39,795 nucleotides of DNA from Blastococcus sp. (GCA_025465355.1 JAODNN010000065.1:1-39795), one strand, 5' to 3'; counted from the stretch's first letter, positions 7,914 to 19,327 are shown. The notes: generated from the letters alone by a model not told the origin. Numbers and translations are program-made.

Positions 7914-8597
7914 ATGGCGACGATTCACCGGACGACGATGGAGCCGACCAAGCTGGAGCTGATTGCCGACTGGCTCCCGCGGCAGGCCTGGTACGCCGAC
8001 AGCGGCCGGCCGCCGGCGCTGACACGCGCCGGTGGCTTCCGCCTCGACGATCCCGCCGGTGAGGTCGGGCTCGAGTTCGTTCTCGTCGCCGACGGGGCTG
8101 CGGGTGCAGACACCACGTACTTCGTCCCGCTGACCTATCGCGGTGCTCCGCTTGCCGCGGCGGAGGAGGGACTCCTCGGCACCTCGGAGCACGGGGTGCT
8201 GGGCCGGCGGTGGATCTACGACGGGGCACACGACCCGGTCGCCGTCACTCAACTGCTCGAGTTCCTCCGCGGCGGTACCGAGGCGCAGCACCAGAGCCGG
8301 AGCGACACCCCCGATCCGTCCGTGGGCCGCTCCTGGAGCTCCGCGGCCCGGCTCGTCGTCCCCGACCGGCTGCGGGTCTCGCAGGCCGAGCCCGGACGCA
8401 CGACCATCGCCGTCGAGTCGACCGATGACTCGTCGTCGGACCGGGAGGAGCGCGCCGTCGATCTCGTCCGGGCTCTGCAGCCTGGACCTGCGGCTGACGC
8501 CGCCGGCGCGGCTCCGACGGGGCTCGGCCACGTCGACGCCGAGTGGACGCGGCCCGACGGCACGACCTCCCGCGGAATCGTGGTGGTCGTCCGGTAG
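7914..8597 (+). CDS. Stand-alone maltokinase N-terminal cap domain protein
   Basis: This 227-residue protein starts at ATG 7914, with GGAAGG eight bases upstream. It begins MATIHRTTMEPTKLELIADW, then LTRAGGFRLDDPAGEVGLEF, YFVPLTYRGAPL, GTSEHGVLGRRWIYDGAHDP and VAVTQLLEFLRGGTEAQHQS. This is the cap domain that precedes the kinase domain of actinobacterial maltokinase (Mak/Pep2), which phosphorylates maltose for the GlgE alpha-glucan pathway. No kinase domain follows: the protein ends after a short beta-rich tail containing VVPDRLRVSQAEPGRTTI. Such orphan cap proteins occur in actinobacteria and their function is unknown. Placement beside the trehalose genes supports a link to alpha-glucan metabolism. 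It converges with the reductase gene with a 21-base gap. Confidence 0.82.
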   Translation: MATIHRTTMEPTKLELIADWLPRQAWYADSGRPPALTRAGGFRLDDPAGEVGLEFVLVADGAAGADTTYFVPLTYRGAPLAAAEEGLLGTSEHGVLGRRWIYDGAHDPVAVTQLLEFLRGGTEAQHQSRSDTPDPSVGRSWSSAARLVVPDRLRVSQAEPGRTTIAVESTDDSSSDREERAVDLVRALQPGPAADAAGAAPTGLGHVDAEWTRPDGTTSRGIVVVVR

Positions 8598-8618
8598 CGG
8601 CGCTGCACCGCGGCGGAG

Positions 8619-9371
8619 TCAGTCCAGCAGGGAGCGGCGGACGCCGTAGCGGGTGAAGAGCACGCCGTCCTCCTCCAGCACCTGGCGCAGCCCGAGCACG
8701 GCCATGTCCGGCAGCGCCGCACGCAGCAACGGTGTCTCGCCACCGCCGACGAGCGCCGGTGCCAGGGAGAGGTCCAGCTCGTCCACCACGCCGGCGGTCA
8801 GCGCCGCGTGGAACAGGGTCGGGCCGCCTTCGCAGAGCACCTGCTCGTGCCCGAGCTCGGCCAGCCGGTCCAGCGCCAGCGGCAGGTCGACGTCGTCATC
8901 GCCGCACACCAGGACGATGACGCCGGCATCGGCCAGGGCGGCGCGGCGGCCGGTATCGGCGGCCGCGCAGGTCACCAACACGGTGGGGGAGACCGCCGCG
9001 GTGACCAGGGCGCTCCCCGGGTCCAGCGAGGCCTGCCGGGAGACGACGGCGATCGGCAGGGTCGGCGGGCGGCCGATCGACGCCCGGATCCGCCCGACCG
9101 GCGAGTCGGCCGTGACCGGGCGGTAGCCCTCGGCGGCCGCCGTCCCGTGCCCGACGAGCACCACGTCGGCGAGCGCCCGCAGCACCCGGAACACCCGCCG
9201 GTCACCTGACGAGCCCAGCCCTTCGCTGACCCCGTCGACGGTCGCCATGCCATCGAGGGAGGTGATGAAGTTGACCCGCAGCGAGCGCCCCTCCGGCAGC
9301 CGGTAGCCATCGAGCAGCCCCGCGTCGTCCAGCGTGGTGTCGGCGGACGCGCTCGGGTGCAGCCGGCGCAT
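8619..9371 (-). CDS. RibD C-terminal-type pyrimidine reductase family protein
   Basis: This 250-residue protein has the dihydrofolate-reductase-like fold of RibD_C. Signatures are LRVNFITSLDGMATVDG near the N-terminus, SSGDRRVFRVLRALADVVLV, GHGTAAAEGYRP, VLCEGGPTLFHAALTAGVVD and ELDLSLAPALVGGGETPLL. In riboflavin synthesis the family reduces the pyrimidine intermediate with NADPH, but this is the stand-alone actinobacterial subgroup without the deaminase domain, so its substrate is not certain. Its ATG overlaps the TreZ stop by one base (TGATG at 9373-9369), implying translational coupling in one mRNA with treZ. No other riboflavin gene is present, so the link to trehalose may be positional only. 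Confidence 0.82.
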   Translation of the reverse strand: MRRLHPSASADTTLDDAGLLDGYRLPEGRSLRVNFITSLDGMATVDGVSEGLGSSGDRRVFRVLRALADVVLVGHGTAAAEGYRPVTADSPVGRIRASIGRPPTLPIAVVSRQASLDPGSALVTAAVSPTVLVTCAAADTGRRAALADAGVIVLVCGDDDVDLPLALDRLAELGHEQVLCEGGPTLFHAALTAGVVDELDLSLAPALVGGGETPLLRAALPDMAVLGLRQVLEEDGVLFTRYGVRRSLLD

Positions 9372-11125
9372 CAGCGGGTGGCGAGCACGGCGGCGCTCTC
9401 GGCGGGGAGGGTCACCGTCTCCCCGTCCAGGGCGGGCAGCTCTCCCGTCGCGAACAGGACATCGGTCACCGCGGTGTCCAGGTCGATCTCCCGCGGTTCT
9501 TCGGCAAGGTTGACCACGACCCGCAGACTGCCACGCCGCACCACCATCCAGCGGTCGGCGTCGTCCCAGCTGACGGCCATGGAGGACAGGTCGGGGTCGA
9601 CGAGGTCGGGATGCGCCCGGCGCAGCGCCAGCAGGGCCCGGTGCACGGCCAGGATCCGCTCGTGCGGCTCCTGGGAGAGCTCGGACCAGTCGAGCTTCGA
9701 GCGGGTGAAGGTCTCCGGGTCCTGCGGATCGGGGACGACGTCAGCGTCCCAGCCGTGCTCGGCGAACTCACCGATGCGCCCTTCGGCGGTCGCCTTCCCC
9801 AGCTCGGGCTCGGGATGGCTGGTGAAGAACTGCCACGGGGTGCTCGCGCCCCACTCCTCGCCCATGAACAGCATCGGCGTGAACGGGCTGGTGAGCACCA
9901 GCGTCGCGGCGACCGCGAGCATGCCGGGGGAGAGGGTCGCGGCGATCCGGTCGCCGACGGCGCGGTTGCCGATCTGGTCGTGGTCCTGGACGTAGCCGAG
10001 GAACTTCCAGCCGGGCACGGTGGCGGTGTCGACCGGCCGACCGTGGTGCCGACGGCGGAAGCTCGACCAGGTGCCGTCGTGGAAGAACGCGCCGGTCAGC
10101 GTCTTGGCCACGCCCGCGAATCCGGCCTCGGCGAAGTCGGCGTAGTAACCCTGTCCCTCGCCGGTGAGGGTCGCGTGCAGCGCGTGGTGGAAGTCGTCGC
10201 TCCACTGTGCGGTGAGGCCCAGGCCGCCGGCGACCCGCGGGCTGACCGTCCGAGGGTCGTTCAGGTCGCTCTCCGCGATCAGCGTGAGCGGCCGGCCGAC
10301 GGCGACCGACAGCCTGTCCACCTCCTGGGCCATCTCCTCGAGTACGTGGGTGGCCCGCTCGTCGACCAGCGCGTGCACCGCGTCCAGCCGGAGCCCGTCG
10401 ACGTGCATGTCCCGCAGCCACATCAGCGCGTTGTCGAGGATGTAGCGCCGCACCTCGTCGGAGTCACGCCCCGACAGGTTGATCGAGTTGCCCCACGTGT
10501 TGGCGCCGCCTTCGGCGAAGATCGGGAAGAACTCGGGCAGGTAGTTCCCCGACGGACCGAGGTGGTTGTAGACGACGTCCTGGATGACGCCGAGGCCCTG
10601 CTGGTGGCACGCGTCGACGAAGCGCTGGTAAGCCGCCGGACCGCCGTAGGTCTCCTGGACGGCGTACCAGGCGACGCCGTCGTAGCCCCAGTTGTGGGTG
10701 CCGTTGAACGCGTTGACGGGCAGCAGCTCGACAAAGTCGACGCCCAGCCGGACGAGGTGGCCCAGTCGGCCGATCGCGGCGTCCAGGGTGCCCTCGGGTG
10801 TGAAGGTGCCGACGTGCAGCTCGTAGACGACCCCACCGGCCAGCGGGCGGCCCGTCCACGAGCCGTCACCCCACTCGTGCGCGTAGGGGTCGAACCGCCG
10901 CGACAGCCCGTGGACCCCATCGGGTTGGCGGCGGGAGCGTGGGTCCGGGCAGGGAGTCTCGGTGTCATCGAGCAGGAATCCGTAGTCGGCCTCGGGCCCT
11001 GCCTCGACCTCGGCCCGCCACCAGCCGTCGTCATCCCGCCGCATGTCGTGCACGGCTCCGTCGAGCTGGAGCCTCACCCGCTTGGGGAGGGGCGCCCAGA
11101 CGGCGAACTCGACGGGCTCGGACAT
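9371..11125 (-). CDS. treZ: Malto-oligosyltrehalose trehalohydrolase TreZ
   Basis: This 584-residue GH13 enzyme hydrolyses the alpha-1,4 bond next to the terminal trehalosyl unit made by TreY and releases trehalose in the cytoplasm. An N-terminal E-set/CBM48-like domain ([17 protein letters not shown]) precedes the barrel. Catalytic motifs are visible: [16 protein letters not shown] with nucleophile D248, LIAESDLND with acid/base E285, and VQDHDQIGN with D383. [18 protein letters not shown] is typical of TreZ. The start ATG 11125 is chosen over upstream codons because GGAGG lies nine bases before it and the homology begins with [11 protein letters not shown]. It is separated from treXY by the rpf gene and overlaps the downstream reductase by one base. 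Confidence 0.95.
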   Translation of the reverse strand: MSEPVEFAVWAPLPKRVRLQLDGAVHDMRRDDDGWWRAEVEAGPEADYGFLLDDTETPCPDPRSRRQPDGVHGLSRRFDPYAHEWGDGSWTGRPLAGGVVYELHVGTFTPEGTLDAAIGRLGHLVRLGVDFVELLPVNAFNGTHNWGYDGVAWYAVQETYGGPAAYQRFVDACHQQGLGVIQDVVYNHLGPSGNYLPEFFPIFAEGGANTWGNSINLSGRDSDEVRRYILDNALMWLRDMHVDGLRLDAVHALVDERATHVLEEMAQEVDRLSVAVGRPLTLIAESDLNDPRTVSPRVAGGLGLTAQWSDDFHHALHATLTGEGQGYYADFAEAGFAGVAKTLTGAFFHDGTWSSFRRRHHGRPVDTATVPGWKFLGYVQDHDQIGNRAVGDRIAATLSPGMLAVAATLVLTSPFTPMLFMGEEWGASTPWQFFTSHPEPELGKATAEGRIGEFAEHGWDADVVPDPQDPETFTRSKLDWSELSQEPHERILAVHRALLALRRAHPDLVDPDLSSMAVSWDDADRWMVVRRGSLRVVVNLAEEPREIDLDTAVTDVLFATGELPALDGETVTLPAESAAVLATR

Positions 11126-11210
11126 GCGGGTGCCTCCAGGAGCAGCGGGCGGGGGAGCGTTCGGATCATGCCCGCACACGGCCCCGCCAATCGCCGCTGC
11201 CCTGCGCGAT

Positions 11211-11247
11211 CCGGGGGCTCACCCGACATCATCGACTGAGCCCCCGG
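11211..11247 (-). terminator. Hairpin terminator after rpf
   Basis: Perfect 11-base arms, CCGGGGGCTCA (11211-11221) and TGAGCCCCCGG (11237-11247), flank a 15-base loop, starting 12 bases beyond the rpf stop. There is no U-tract, as is usual in high-GC actinobacteria. It would separate rpf from treZ, leaving about 85 bases for a treZ promoter, or act as an attenuator of read-through. Confidence 0.7.
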
Positions 11248-11258
11248 ACCACGATCCG

Positions 11259-12026
<768 letters not shown>

Positions 12027-12080
12027 ACGGGGTTGGGCGGGACGGCGCTGTGCCCGACCGGACGGCCGCGGCACCGGATC

Positions 12081-12096
12081 GACCGTAATGACGGTC
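12081..12096 (-). promoter_or_regulatory. Candidate rpf promoter with overlapping inverted repeat
   Basis: GACCGT-AATG-ACGGTC is a perfect 6-base inverted repeat lying about 55 bases upstream of the riboswitch aptamer. Read on minus it contains TACGGT (12087-12082), a TANNNT -10 match whose start site would leave a short leader before the aptamer. The overlap of palindrome and -10 box suggests a repressor operator, but this is inference. The rest of the non-coding stretch 12027-12197 holds only a weak hairpin after treY. Confidence 0.35.
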
Positions 12097-12138
12097 CGGC
12101 GGTCCCGCTGGGCGAGCGCCGGGGCTTCGCGCCTGTTG

Positions 12139-12165
12139 CCCCGGGGTTTCCGCGCCATGCCGGGG
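12139..12165 (-). terminator. Weak hairpin after treY
   Basis: Inverted arms CCCCGG (12139-12144) and CCGGGG (12160-12165) with a 15-base loop lie about 33 bases beyond the treY stop, upstream of the rpf promoter region. The stem is short and lacks a U-tract, so function as a terminator is uncertain. Confidence 0.35.
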
Positions 12166-12197
12166 AATCCCCCCGCTCCGCTCCTGGCGCGCCACGG

Positions 12198-14582
12198 TCA
12201 GTCGCGGACCAGCAGCGCCACCGGCAGCCGGGCGAGCAGGACGTCGACGGCGATCCCGGCGACGTCCGACACGAACCGCTCGCCGGTCAGCAGGTCGCGC
12301 CAGGCGCCGGTCGGCAGGTGCACCGCCGTGTCGCCCCAGCCGCTCGCCGCCAGCGCCGCCGGGAACCGCGTCGCCACGGCGACGACGCCGGGGGCGTCGG
12401 GGGCGCCCCGGTCGAACGCGACGACATGGTCGGCTGCCGAGCCGGTGACCTCGACCGGCGTGTACCCGCCGAACCACTCGGGATGGTCCCGCCGGGCGCG
12501 CAGCACCCGCACCACGACGAGCAGCTTGGCCGCACCGGACTCGTCGACCGCAGGCACCTCCCCGGCGTCGATCCGGGCGAGCAGCCTGCGACGCGCGGCG
12601 TAGTCGACCGGACGACGGTTGTCGGGGTCGACCAGCGAGAAGTCCCAGAGCTCGCTGCCCTGGTAGACGTCCGGCACCCCGGGCATGGTCAGCTGGAGCA
12701 GCTTCTGCGACAGCGAGTTCGACCACCCCAGCGGGGCGATGCGGGCGACGAAGGCCTCGATGTCCGCCGTCGTCGCCGGGTCGTCGTACGCGGCGTCGAC
12801 CAGCGCATGCAGCTGCAACTCGAACGGCTCGTCCGGGTCGGTCCAGGTGGTCGACGTCCCGGCCTCGCGGGCGGCCTTCTCCGCGTAGGCATGCGCCCGC
12901 TCCCGCGAGAGCGGCCACGCGCCGACCAGGTTCTGCCACACCAGGTGCGCGAGCGGCCGGTCGGGCAGCGGGTGGCGGGCGAGCAGCGTGCGGACCAGCT
13001 GGGCCCACTCGGTGGGCAGCTCGGCCAGCACCGCCAGCCGCGCGCGGACGTCCTCGCTGCGCTTCGTGTCGTGCGTGGACAGCGTGGTCATCGACCGCGC
13101 CCGCCGACCGACGCGGCGGGCCTGCGCCTCGTGGAACTCCTCGACGCTGCTGCCGAACCGCGTGGGATCGCCGCCCACCTCGTTGAGCGCGACGAACCGG
13201 GCCCACCGGTAGTAGGCGCTGTCCTCGACGCCCTTGGCCATGACCGGGCCGCTGGTCTGCTCGAAACGGGTCGCCACCTCGGTGGCCGCCTGGGCCAGGA
13301 GGGGGTGCAGCGCGTCGACGGCCGCCACCAGGTCGGGACGACGGCCCCGGACCGCACCGACCGTGGCGTCCAGGTGCTCGCGGCCGTCGGGCAGGTAGCT
13401 CCGGTAGACGGGGAAGGAGGCGAGCAGCTCGGCGAGGGCCTCGGTCTGCTGCTGGCCGTCGACTGCGCCACGGCCCGCCCCTCCAAGCTCGCTGATGACG
13501 CGGACCAGCCGGGCGACCTCCGACCCGAGGGCGCCGTCGGTGACCTCACGCTTGGAGTCGTGCACCAGCTGGGCATAGTCGACCGTTCCGCCCGACAGCT
13601 CGGTGTCCAGGGCCGTCAGCGCCGCCTCACCGGCCGGATCGACCAGAACCTGGTCCACCTCGCTCAGGGCGTCGTAGCCGGTGGTCCCTGCGGTGGCCCA
13701 GCCCTCCGGCAGGTCCTCGCCGGGCTCGAGGATCTTCTCGACGACCGTCCAGCGGTGCCCCGAGGCCTCGGCCAGCCGGTCGAGATAGCCCTTCGGGTCG
13801 GCGAGGCCGTCGGGATGGTCGATCCGCAGCCCGTCGACCGATCCGTCGTCCACCAGCCGCAGGACCAGCTCGTGGGTGGCGTCGAAGACGGCCGGGTCTT
13901 CGACCCGCAGCCCGGCGAGGGTGTTGATCGCGAAGAAGCGCCGGTAGTTGAGGTCGGTGTCGGCGCGGCGCCAGTCGACCAGCTCGTAGTGCTGCCGGTC
14001 GTGCACCTCCTGCGGCGTACCGCTCTCCGTGCCGGGCGCGACGGGGAAGCGGTTGTCGTAGTAGCGCAGCTCCGGGCCTTCCGCACCGTCGACCCCGCCG
14101 TCCACGAGCTCGAGCTTCTGGACGTCGTCGGCCGAGCCGAGCACCGGCAGGCGCACCTTGCCTTCGCCTGCGTCCCAGTCGATGTCGAAGGCATCGGCGT
14201 GGGCGCTGGCGCGGCCGTGCTTCAGCACGTCCCACCACCACGGCGCGGCCGCCGCGTCGGCCACGCCCATGTGGTTGGGCACGATGTCGAGCACCAGGCC
14301 GAGGCCGTGATCATGCAGGGCCGCGACGAAGCGGTCGAACCCGTCCTTCCCGCCGCGGGCCTCGTCGATGTGCGCGTGGTCGACCGTGTCGTAGCCGTGG
14401 GTGCTGCCCTCGGCGGACCGCAGCAGCGGCGACGAGTAGGCGTGGCTGACGCCGAGGTCGGCAAGGTAGCCGGCCACCTCGGCGGCGTCCTCCAGCCGGA
14501 AGCCGGCGTGCACCTGCAGCCGGTAGGTCGCCGTGGGCACCCCCCGGTGGCGGTTGCCGCCGGGGGCGTCGGGCCCGGTCAT
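12198..14582 (-). CDS. treY: Malto-oligosyltrehalose synthase TreY
   Basis: This 794-residue GH13 enzyme converts the reducing-end alpha-1,4 linkage of maltodextrins to alpha,alpha-1,1, giving the trehalosyl end that TreZ removes. It begins with the family signature [20 protein letters not shown]. It then shows [41 protein letters not shown] with nucleophile D255, WTVVEKIL with E282 and [14 protein letters not shown] with D505. The C-terminal part includes [20 protein letters not shown]. The length is normal for actinobacterial TreY (about 750-830). Its ATG overlaps the TreX stop in an ATGA at 14582-14579, so treX and treY are translationally coupled. A TreXYZ route makes trehalose from glycogen, chiefly as a stress and osmotic protectant. 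Confidence 0.95.
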   Translation of the reverse strand: MTGPDAPGGNRHRGVPTATYRLQVHAGFRLEDAAEVAGYLADLGVSHAYSSPLLRSAEGSTHGYDTVDHAHIDEARGGKDGFDRFVAALHDHGLGLVLDIVPNHMGVADAAAAPWWWDVLKHGRASAHADAFDIDWDAGEGKVRLPVLGSADDVQKLELVDGGVDGAEGPELRYYDNRFPVAPGTESGTPQEVHDRQHYELVDWRRADTDLNYRRFFAINTLAGLRVEDPAVFDATHELVLRLVDDGSVDGLRIDHPDGLADPKGYLDRLAEASGHRWTVVEKILEPGEDLPEGWATAGTTGYDALSEVDQVLVDPAGEAALTALDTELSGGTVDYAQLVHDSKREVTDGALGSEVARLVRVISELGGAGRGAVDGQQQTEALAELLASFPVYRSYLPDGREHLDATVGAVRGRRPDLVAAVDALHPLLAQAATEVATRFEQTSGPVMAKGVEDSAYYRWARFVALNEVGGDPTRFGSSVEEFHEAQARRVGRRARSMTTLSTHDTKRSEDVRARLAVLAELPTEWAQLVRTLLARHPLPDRPLAHLVWQNLVGAWPLSRERAHAYAEKAAREAGTSTTWTDPDEPFELQLHALVDAAYDDPATTADIEAFVARIAPLGWSNSLSQKLLQLTMPGVPDVYQGSELWDFSLVDPDNRRPVDYAARRRLLARIDAGEVPAVDESGAAKLLVVVRVLRARRDHPEWFGGYTPVEVTGSAADHVVAFDRGAPDAPGVVAVATRFPAALAASGWGDTAVHLPTGAWRDLLTGERFVSDVAGIAVDVLLARLPVALLVRD

Positions 14583-16687
14583 GCCGCCGCGCGCAGGACG
14601 ACCATGGCGCGGGCGGCGACGGTGAGCGTCGCCCCCGGCTTGATATCGACCGGCTCCACCTCGCCGAGCTCCGCGGTGTCCACCACCACGGTCCAGCCCT
14701 CGGCGTAGTCACTGCCGGGCACGGTGAAGTCGATCGGCTCCGCCCCGGCGTTGAAGGCCAGGTAGAAGCAGTCGTCGACGACGTCCTCGCCTCGCTCGTC
14801 GGTCTCCCGGATGCCGTGCCCGTTGAGGTACATGGCCAGCGACTTGGCGAAGCCGGCGTCCCAGTCCTCGTCGGTCATGATGTCGCCGTCGGGGGTGAGC
14901 CAGGCGATGTCCTGGACCGGGTCGCCCTCCTCCCGGCGCACCGGGCGGCCGTGGAAGAACCGGCGGCGGCGGAAGGTCGGGTGGTCCTTGCGGAGCTTGG
15001 TCACCATCTTGGTGAACTCGAGCAGGCCCTCGTCCACCTGGTCCCAGTCGATCCAGGTCAGCTCGGAGTCCTGGGCGTAGCCGTTGTTGTTGCCCTTCTG
15101 CGTGCGGCCGATCTCGTCGCCGTGCAGCAGCATCGGCACGCCCTGCGACAGCATGAGCGTGGCGATGAAGTTCCGTCGCTGCTGGGCGCGCACGGCCAGC
15201 ACGTCGGGGTCGTCGGTCTCGCCCTCGACCCCGCAGTTCCAGCTGCGGTTGTGGCTCTCGCCGTCGTTGTTGTCCTCGCCGTTGGCCTCGTTGTGCTTCT
15301 CGTTGTAGGAGACGAGGTCGTTGAGGGTGAAGCCGTCGTGCGCGGTCACGAAGTTGATGCTGGCGACCGGGCGCCGTCCCGAGTGCTGGTAGAGGTCGGA
15401 CGACCCGGTGATCCGGCTGGCGAACTCGCCGATGGTGGCGGGCTCGCCGCGCCAGAAGTCGCGGACGGTGTCGCGGTACTTGCCGTTCCACTCGGTCCAC
15501 AACGCCGGGAAGTTGCCGACCTGGTAGCCGCCCTCGCCGACGTCCCATGGCTCGGCGATCAGCTTGACCTGGCTGACGACCGGGTCCTGGTGGACCAGGT
15601 CGAAGAAGGCGGACAGCCGGTCGACGTCGTGCAGCTCGCGGGCCAGCGTGGAGGCAAGGTCGAAGCGGAAGCCGTCGACGTGCATGTCGGTGACCCAGTA
15701 ACGCAGCGAGTCCATGATCAGCTGCAGCGACTGCGGCTGCCGGGCGTTGAGCGAGTTCCCGGTGCCGGTGTAGTCCATGTAGAACTGCTTGTCGTCCTCG
15801 ACCAGCCGGTAGTAGGCCTGGTTGTCGATGCCCTTGAACGACAGCGTCGGGCCCAGGTGGTTGCCCTCGGCCGTGTGGTTGTAGACGACGTCGAGGATGA
15901 CCTCGATGCCAGCCTCGTGCAGCGTGCGCACCATGCCCTTGAACTCCTGGACCTGCTGGCCCGCGGTCTTGTCGCTGGCGTACTCGTTGTGCGGGGCGAA
16001 GAAGCCGATGGTGTTGTAGCCCCAGTAGTTGCGCAGGCCCTTCTGCTGCAAGGTGTCGTCCTGCACGAACTGGTGCACCGGCATGAGCTCGATGGCGGTG
16101 ATGCCGAGCTCGGTGAGGTACTCCACCACCGCCGGGTGGGCGATGCCGGCGTAGGTGCCCCGCAGCTCGTCCGGCACGCGGGGGTGGGTCATCGTCAGGC
16201 CCTTGACGTGGGCCTCGTAGATGACCGACTGGGCGTACGGGGTCCTCGGCGGCCGGTCGACGCCCCAGTCGAAGAACGGGCTGACGACGACGGACTTGGG
16301 CATGTGCGCCGCCGAGTCGTCGTCGTTGCGCTCCTGGGTCTCGAAGTCGTACCCGAAGACCGACTGATCCCAGTCGACGGCGCCGTCGATGGCCTTGGCG
16401 TAGGGGTCGAGCAGCAGCTTGTTGGGGTTGCAGCGCAGCCCCTGAGCCGGGTCGTAGGGCCCGTGGACACGGAAGCCGTAGCGCTGACCGGGATGGATGC
16501 CGGGCAGGAAGGCATGCCAGACGAAGCCGTCCATCTCCGGGAGGACGATGCGCTCCTCTTTGCCGGCGTCGTCGAAGAGGCACAGCTCGACCTTCTCGGC
16601 CACCTCGCTGAAGATCGCGAAGTTCGTGCCGGTGCCGTCGTACGTGGCACCCAGCGGATAGGCGGCGCCGGGCCATACCTGGGTCAT
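14579..16687 (-). CDS. treX: Glycogen debranching enzyme GlgX/TreX
   Basis: This 702-residue isoamylase-type GH13 enzyme cleaves alpha-1,6 branches of glycogen and supplies linear maltodextrins to TreY. An N-terminal CBM48-like domain ([20 protein letters not shown]) precedes the barrel with [22 protein letters not shown] (nucleophile D343), [19 protein letters not shown] (acid/base E379) and [16 protein letters not shown] (D451). The last is diagnostic of the GlgX/TreX group. [16 protein letters not shown] is another family signature. ATG 16687 was chosen because AGGAGG lies eight bases upstream and homology begins at [13 protein letters not shown]. The open frame beyond it is spurious. It heads the treX-treY unit. 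The upstream gap to uvrB is 470 bases. Confidence 0.95.
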   Translation of the reverse strand: MTQVWPGAAYPLGATYDGTGTNFAIFSEVAEKVELCLFDDAGKEERIVLPEMDGFVWHAFLPGIHPGQRYGFRVHGPYDPAQGLRCNPNKLLLDPYAKAIDGAVDWDQSVFGYDFETQERNDDDSAAHMPKSVVVSPFFDWGVDRPPRTPYAQSVIYEAHVKGLTMTHPRVPDELRGTYAGIAHPAVVEYLTELGITAIELMPVHQFVQDDTLQQKGLRNYWGYNTIGFFAPHNEYASDKTAGQQVQEFKGMVRTLHEAGIEVILDVVYNHTAEGNHLGPTLSFKGIDNQAYYRLVEDDKQFYMDYTGTGNSLNARQPQSLQLIMDSLRYWVTDMHVDGFRFDLASTLARELHDVDRLSAFFDLVHQDPVVSQVKLIAEPWDVGEGGYQVGNFPALWTEWNGKYRDTVRDFWRGEPATIGEFASRITGSSDLYQHSGRRPVASINFVTAHDGFTLNDLVSYNEKHNEANGEDNNDGESHNRSWNCGVEGETDDPDVLAVRAQQRRNFIATLMLSQGVPMLLHGDEIGRTQKGNNNGYAQDSELTWIDWDQVDEGLLEFTKMVTKLRKDHPTFRRRRFFHGRPVRREEGDPVQDIAWLTPDGDIMTDEDWDAGFAKSLAMYLNGHGIRETDERGEDVVDDCFYLAFNAGAEPIDFTVPGSDYAEGWTVVVDTAELGEVEPVDIKPGATLTVAARAMVVLRAAA

Positions 16688-16885
16688 TCGGTGTTCCTCC
16701 TGCGCAAACGCCCCGGTGGGCACGGGGCAGTGGCCTCCCTGTCCGCAATCGGCAGGGAGGTCGGTACGGGTAGAGCAATGTCGTGGCGGACGTGCGGTGC
16801 CCGCGACCAGCGTCCCGCAACCCTGAATCCCGTGTGGGAGACGTCGCTCACTCCGAGGGTCGGCCCCGGGGAGCCGGCGCGGACG

Positions 16886-16922
16886 ACGACGCCCTCCGCG
16901 GCGGGGCCGCGGAGGGCGTCGT
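16886..16922. repeat. Perfect 16-bp-arm hairpin
   Basis: The arms ACGACGCCCTCCGCGG (16886-16901) and CCGCGGAGGGCGTCGT (16907-16922) are exact reverse complements around a 5-base loop CGGGG. The stem is symmetric, so it could terminate transcription from either side or form the body of a small RNA. No adjacent coding gene ends here. Confidence 0.85.
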
Positions 16923-17145
16923 GCGCAGGTCCGATCCCGGAAGGTGGGCCCGGGATCCGTGCACGCCGGGACCGACCTCGCCCGGCGAGCCGGGTGGCGC
17001 TGGTCCACGGCCTGAACCACTCCTGCGATCAGGCACGCTAGGGGGCCTCCGGTGGCGAGACAAGTGATCGGTCCGCCACACCGTTCCCGAGTGCACCAAC
17101 CGGCGCACGAACGCGCACGGGACGCGTTCTGTCACACCTGCGACG

Positions 17146-17151
17146 TACCGT
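17146..17151 (+). promoter_or_regulatory. -10 box TACCGT of the uvrB promoter, leaderless
   Basis: TACCGT fits TANNNT and ends six bases before the GTG start at 17158. No Shine-Dalgarno precedes that GTG, which supports both a leaderless transcript and the choice of this start. No convincing LexA/SOS box was seen upstream. Confidence 0.5.
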
Positions 17152-17157
17152 CGTTCT

Positions 17158-19278
17158 GTGCGCACGACCACCGACATCAGGCCCACCCGGGGGAAATTCC
17201 GCGTCGTCAGCGACTTCGAGCCCTCGGGTGACCAGCCGGCGGCGATCAAGGCGCTGGCTGAGCGGGTGAACGCGGGGGAGCAGGACGTCGTCCTGCTCGG
17301 CGCCACCGGTACCGGCAAGTCGGCGACGACGGCGTGGCTGATCGAGCAGGTGCAGCGCCCGACGCTGATCATGGCGCCGAACAAGACGCTGGCCGCGCAG
17401 CTGGCCAACGAGTTCCGGGAGCTGCTGCCCGACAACGCCGTCGAGTACTTCGTCTCCTACTACGACTACTACCAGCCTGAGGCGTACGTCCCGCAGACGG
17501 ACACCTACATCGAGAAGGACTCCTCGATCAACGAGGAGGTCGAGCGGCTGCGCCACTCGGCGACGCAGAGCCTGCTCACCCGGCGGGACGTCGTGGTGGT
17601 CGCGACCGTGTCGTGCATCTACGGCCTGGGGACGCCGGAGGAGTACGTCGATCGCGCGCTCAAGGTCAAGGTGGGCGAGACCCGCGACCGTGACGATCTG
17701 CTGCGCACGCTGGTCACCGAGCAGTACACCCGCAACGACCTGTCCTTCACCCGGGGCACCTTCCGCGTGCGGGGCGACACCATCGAGGTGTTCCCGGTGT
17801 ACGAGGAGCTCGCCTGCCGGATCGAGATGTTCGGCGACGAGGTCGAGCGCCTGTACTACCTGCACCCGCTCACCGGTGAGGTGATCCGCGAGGTCGACGA
17901 GCTCTTCGTCTTCCCCGCCACTCACTATGTCGCCGGGCCGGAGCGGATGGAGGGGGCGATCCGCGGCATCGAGGCCGAGCTCGAGCAGCGCCTCGCGGAG
18001 CTGGAGAAGCAGGGCAAGCTGCTGGAGGCGCAGCGGCTGCGCATGCGCACCACGTACGACATCGAGATGATGCGCCAGGTCGGGTTCTGCTCCGGGATCG
18101 AGAACTACTCGCGGCACATCGACGGCCGCGCCCCCGGCTCCGCCGGATCGTGTCTCATCGACTACTTCCCGGACGACTTCCTGCTGGTCATCGACGAGTC
18201 CCACGTCACCGTGCCGCAGATCGGCGGCATGTACGAGGGCGACATGAGCCGCAAGCGGACCCTCGTCGAGCACGGATTCCGGCTGCCGTCGGCGATGGAC
18301 AACCGCCCGCTGAAGTGGGAGGAGTTCACCGACCGGATCAAGCAGACCGTCTACCTCTCGGCCACGCCCGGCCACTACGAGCTCGGCCGCACCGCTGGTG
18401 AGTTCGTCGAGCAGGTCATCCGGCCCACCGGCCTGATCGACCCGGAAGTCGTCGTCAAGCCGACCAAGGGCCAGATCGACGACCTGGTGCACGAGATCCG
18501 GCTGCGCACCGAGAAGGACGAGCGGGTACTGGTCACCACGCTGACCAAGAAGATGGCCGAGGATCTCACCGACTACCTGCTCGAGCTCGGCATCAAGGTG
18601 CGCTACCTGCATTCCGAGGTCGACACCCTGCGCCGGGTCGAGCTGCTCCGCGAGCTCCGGCAGGGCGAGTACGACGTGCTGGTCGGGATCAACCTGCTGC
18701 GGGAGGGCCTCGACCTGCCGGAGGTGTCGCTGGTCGCGATCCTCGATGCGGACAAGGAGGGCTTCCTCCGGTCGGGCACCTCGCTGATCCAGACCATCGG
18801 CCGGGCCGCGCGCAACGTGTCCGGCGAGGTGCACATGTACGCGGACAAGATCACGCCGTCCATGGCGCTGGCGATCGACGAGACCAACCGGCGTCGCGAG
18901 AAGCAGCGGGCCTACAACACCGAGCGGGGGATCGACCCCCAGCCGCTGCGGAAGAAGATCGTCGACATCCTGGACGGCATCTACCGCGAGGCGGAGGACT
19001 CCGAGGCCACGGAGCTGCTCGGCGGATCCGGCCGGCAGCAGTCCCGCGGCAAGTCGCCGGTTCCGGGGCTGTCGTCGAAGAGCGCGGCGAGGGGCAAGGC
19101 CGGTGCCATCGACGTGCAGGGGCTGCCGCGCAACGAGCTCGCCGACATGATCACGCAGATGAACGAGCAGATGCTGGCCGCCGCACGCGAGCTGCAGTTC
19201 GAGGTGGCCGCACGGCTGCGCGACGAGCTGTCGGAGCTCAAGAAGGAGCTCCGCCAGTTGGACGCGGCGCACGCCTGA
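17158..19278 (+). CDS. uvrB: Excinuclease ABC subunit UvrB
   Basis: UvrB (706 residues) is the damage-verification helicase of nucleotide excision repair. It receives DNA from UvrA and recruits UvrC to cut. Visible elements are Walker A GATGTGKS (48-55), the beta-hairpin [20 protein letters not shown] near 101-121 that inserts between the strands, the DEAD-like [20 protein letters not shown], helicase motifs [20 protein letters not shown] and QTIGRAARN. The C-terminal UVR/UvrC-binding segment is [20 protein letters not shown]. The length is typical for an actinobacterial UvrB. GTG 17158 is supported by the -10 box six bases upstream. A Q/S/R-rich stretch around residues 622-648 before the UVR domain is linker. 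It converges on the NarL-type regulator gene across a hairpin. Confidence 0.98.
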   Translation: MRTTTDIRPTRGKFRVVSDFEPSGDQPAAIKALAERVNAGEQDVVLLGATGTGKSATTAWLIEQVQRPTLIMAPNKTLAAQLANEFRELLPDNAVEYFVSYYDYYQPEAYVPQTDTYIEKDSSINEEVERLRHSATQSLLTRRDVVVVATVSCIYGLGTPEEYVDRALKVKVGETRDRDDLLRTLVTEQYTRNDLSFTRGTFRVRGDTIEVFPVYEELACRIEMFGDEVERLYYLHPLTGEVIREVDELFVFPATHYVAGPERMEGAIRGIEAELEQRLAELEKQGKLLEAQRLRMRTTYDIEMMRQVGFCSGIENYSRHIDGRAPGSAGSCLIDYFPDDFLLVIDESHVTVPQIGGMYEGDMSRKRTLVEHGFRLPSAMDNRPLKWEEFTDRIKQTVYLSATPGHYELGRTAGEFVEQVIRPTGLIDPEVVVKPTKGQIDDLVHEIRLRTEKDERVLVTTLTKKMAEDLTDYLLELGIKVRYLHSEVDTLRRVELLRELRQGEYDVLVGINLLREGLDLPEVSLVAILDADKEGFLRSGTSLIQTIGRAARNVSGEVHMYADKITPSMALAIDETNRRREKQRAYNTERGIDPQPLRKKIVDILDGIYREAEDSEATELLGGSGRQQSRGKSPVPGLSSKSAARGKAGAIDVQGLPRNELADMITQMNEQMLAAARELQFEVAARLRDELSELKKELRQLDAAHA

Positions 19279-19279
19279 A

Positions 19280-19324
19280 GGCCCCCGAGCCCTTCGCAGG
19301 CTCAGGGCACGCCCGGAGGGGGCC
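19280..19324. terminator. Nested bidirectional terminator between uvrB and the response regulator
   Basis: The outer arms GGCCCCC (19280-19286) and GGGGGCC (19318-19324) enclose an inner hairpin GAGCC-CTTCGCA-GGCTC (19287-19303). It fills the gap between two convergent genes and so can serve both. The inner motif CCCTTCGCAGGCTCAGGG resembles a short dispersed hairpin repeat that is common in high-GC actinobacterial genomes. Confidence 0.65.
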
Positions 19325-19327
19325 GGC

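Larger units (their letters stand above)
16688..17157. other. 470-base non-coding gap between divergent treX and uvrB
   Basis: This gap has no convincing small gene on either strand. It holds the treX leader and promoter, a very strong hairpin at 16886-16922, a weaker inverted repeat GATCCCGG/CCGGGATC at about 16933-16957, and the uvrB -10 box at its right end. A terminator-grade hairpin between two genes pointing away from each other is unexplained by either of them. Confidence 0.6.

Noticed and set aside
6756-9371. A complete maltokinase gene near 7914-9300
   Set aside because: No kinase motifs occur after the cap domain, and the downstream region is clearly the pyrimidine reductase on minus.
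17101-17157. A LexA-type SOS box before uvrB
   Set aside because: No GAAC-N4-GTTC-like or other actinobacterial SOS motif could be found with acceptable match.
17038-19272. 744-residue minus-strand open frame opposite uvrB
   Set aside because: Composition is low-complexity His/Asp/Arg/Val and uvrB on the other strand is certain, so it is a mirror frame.
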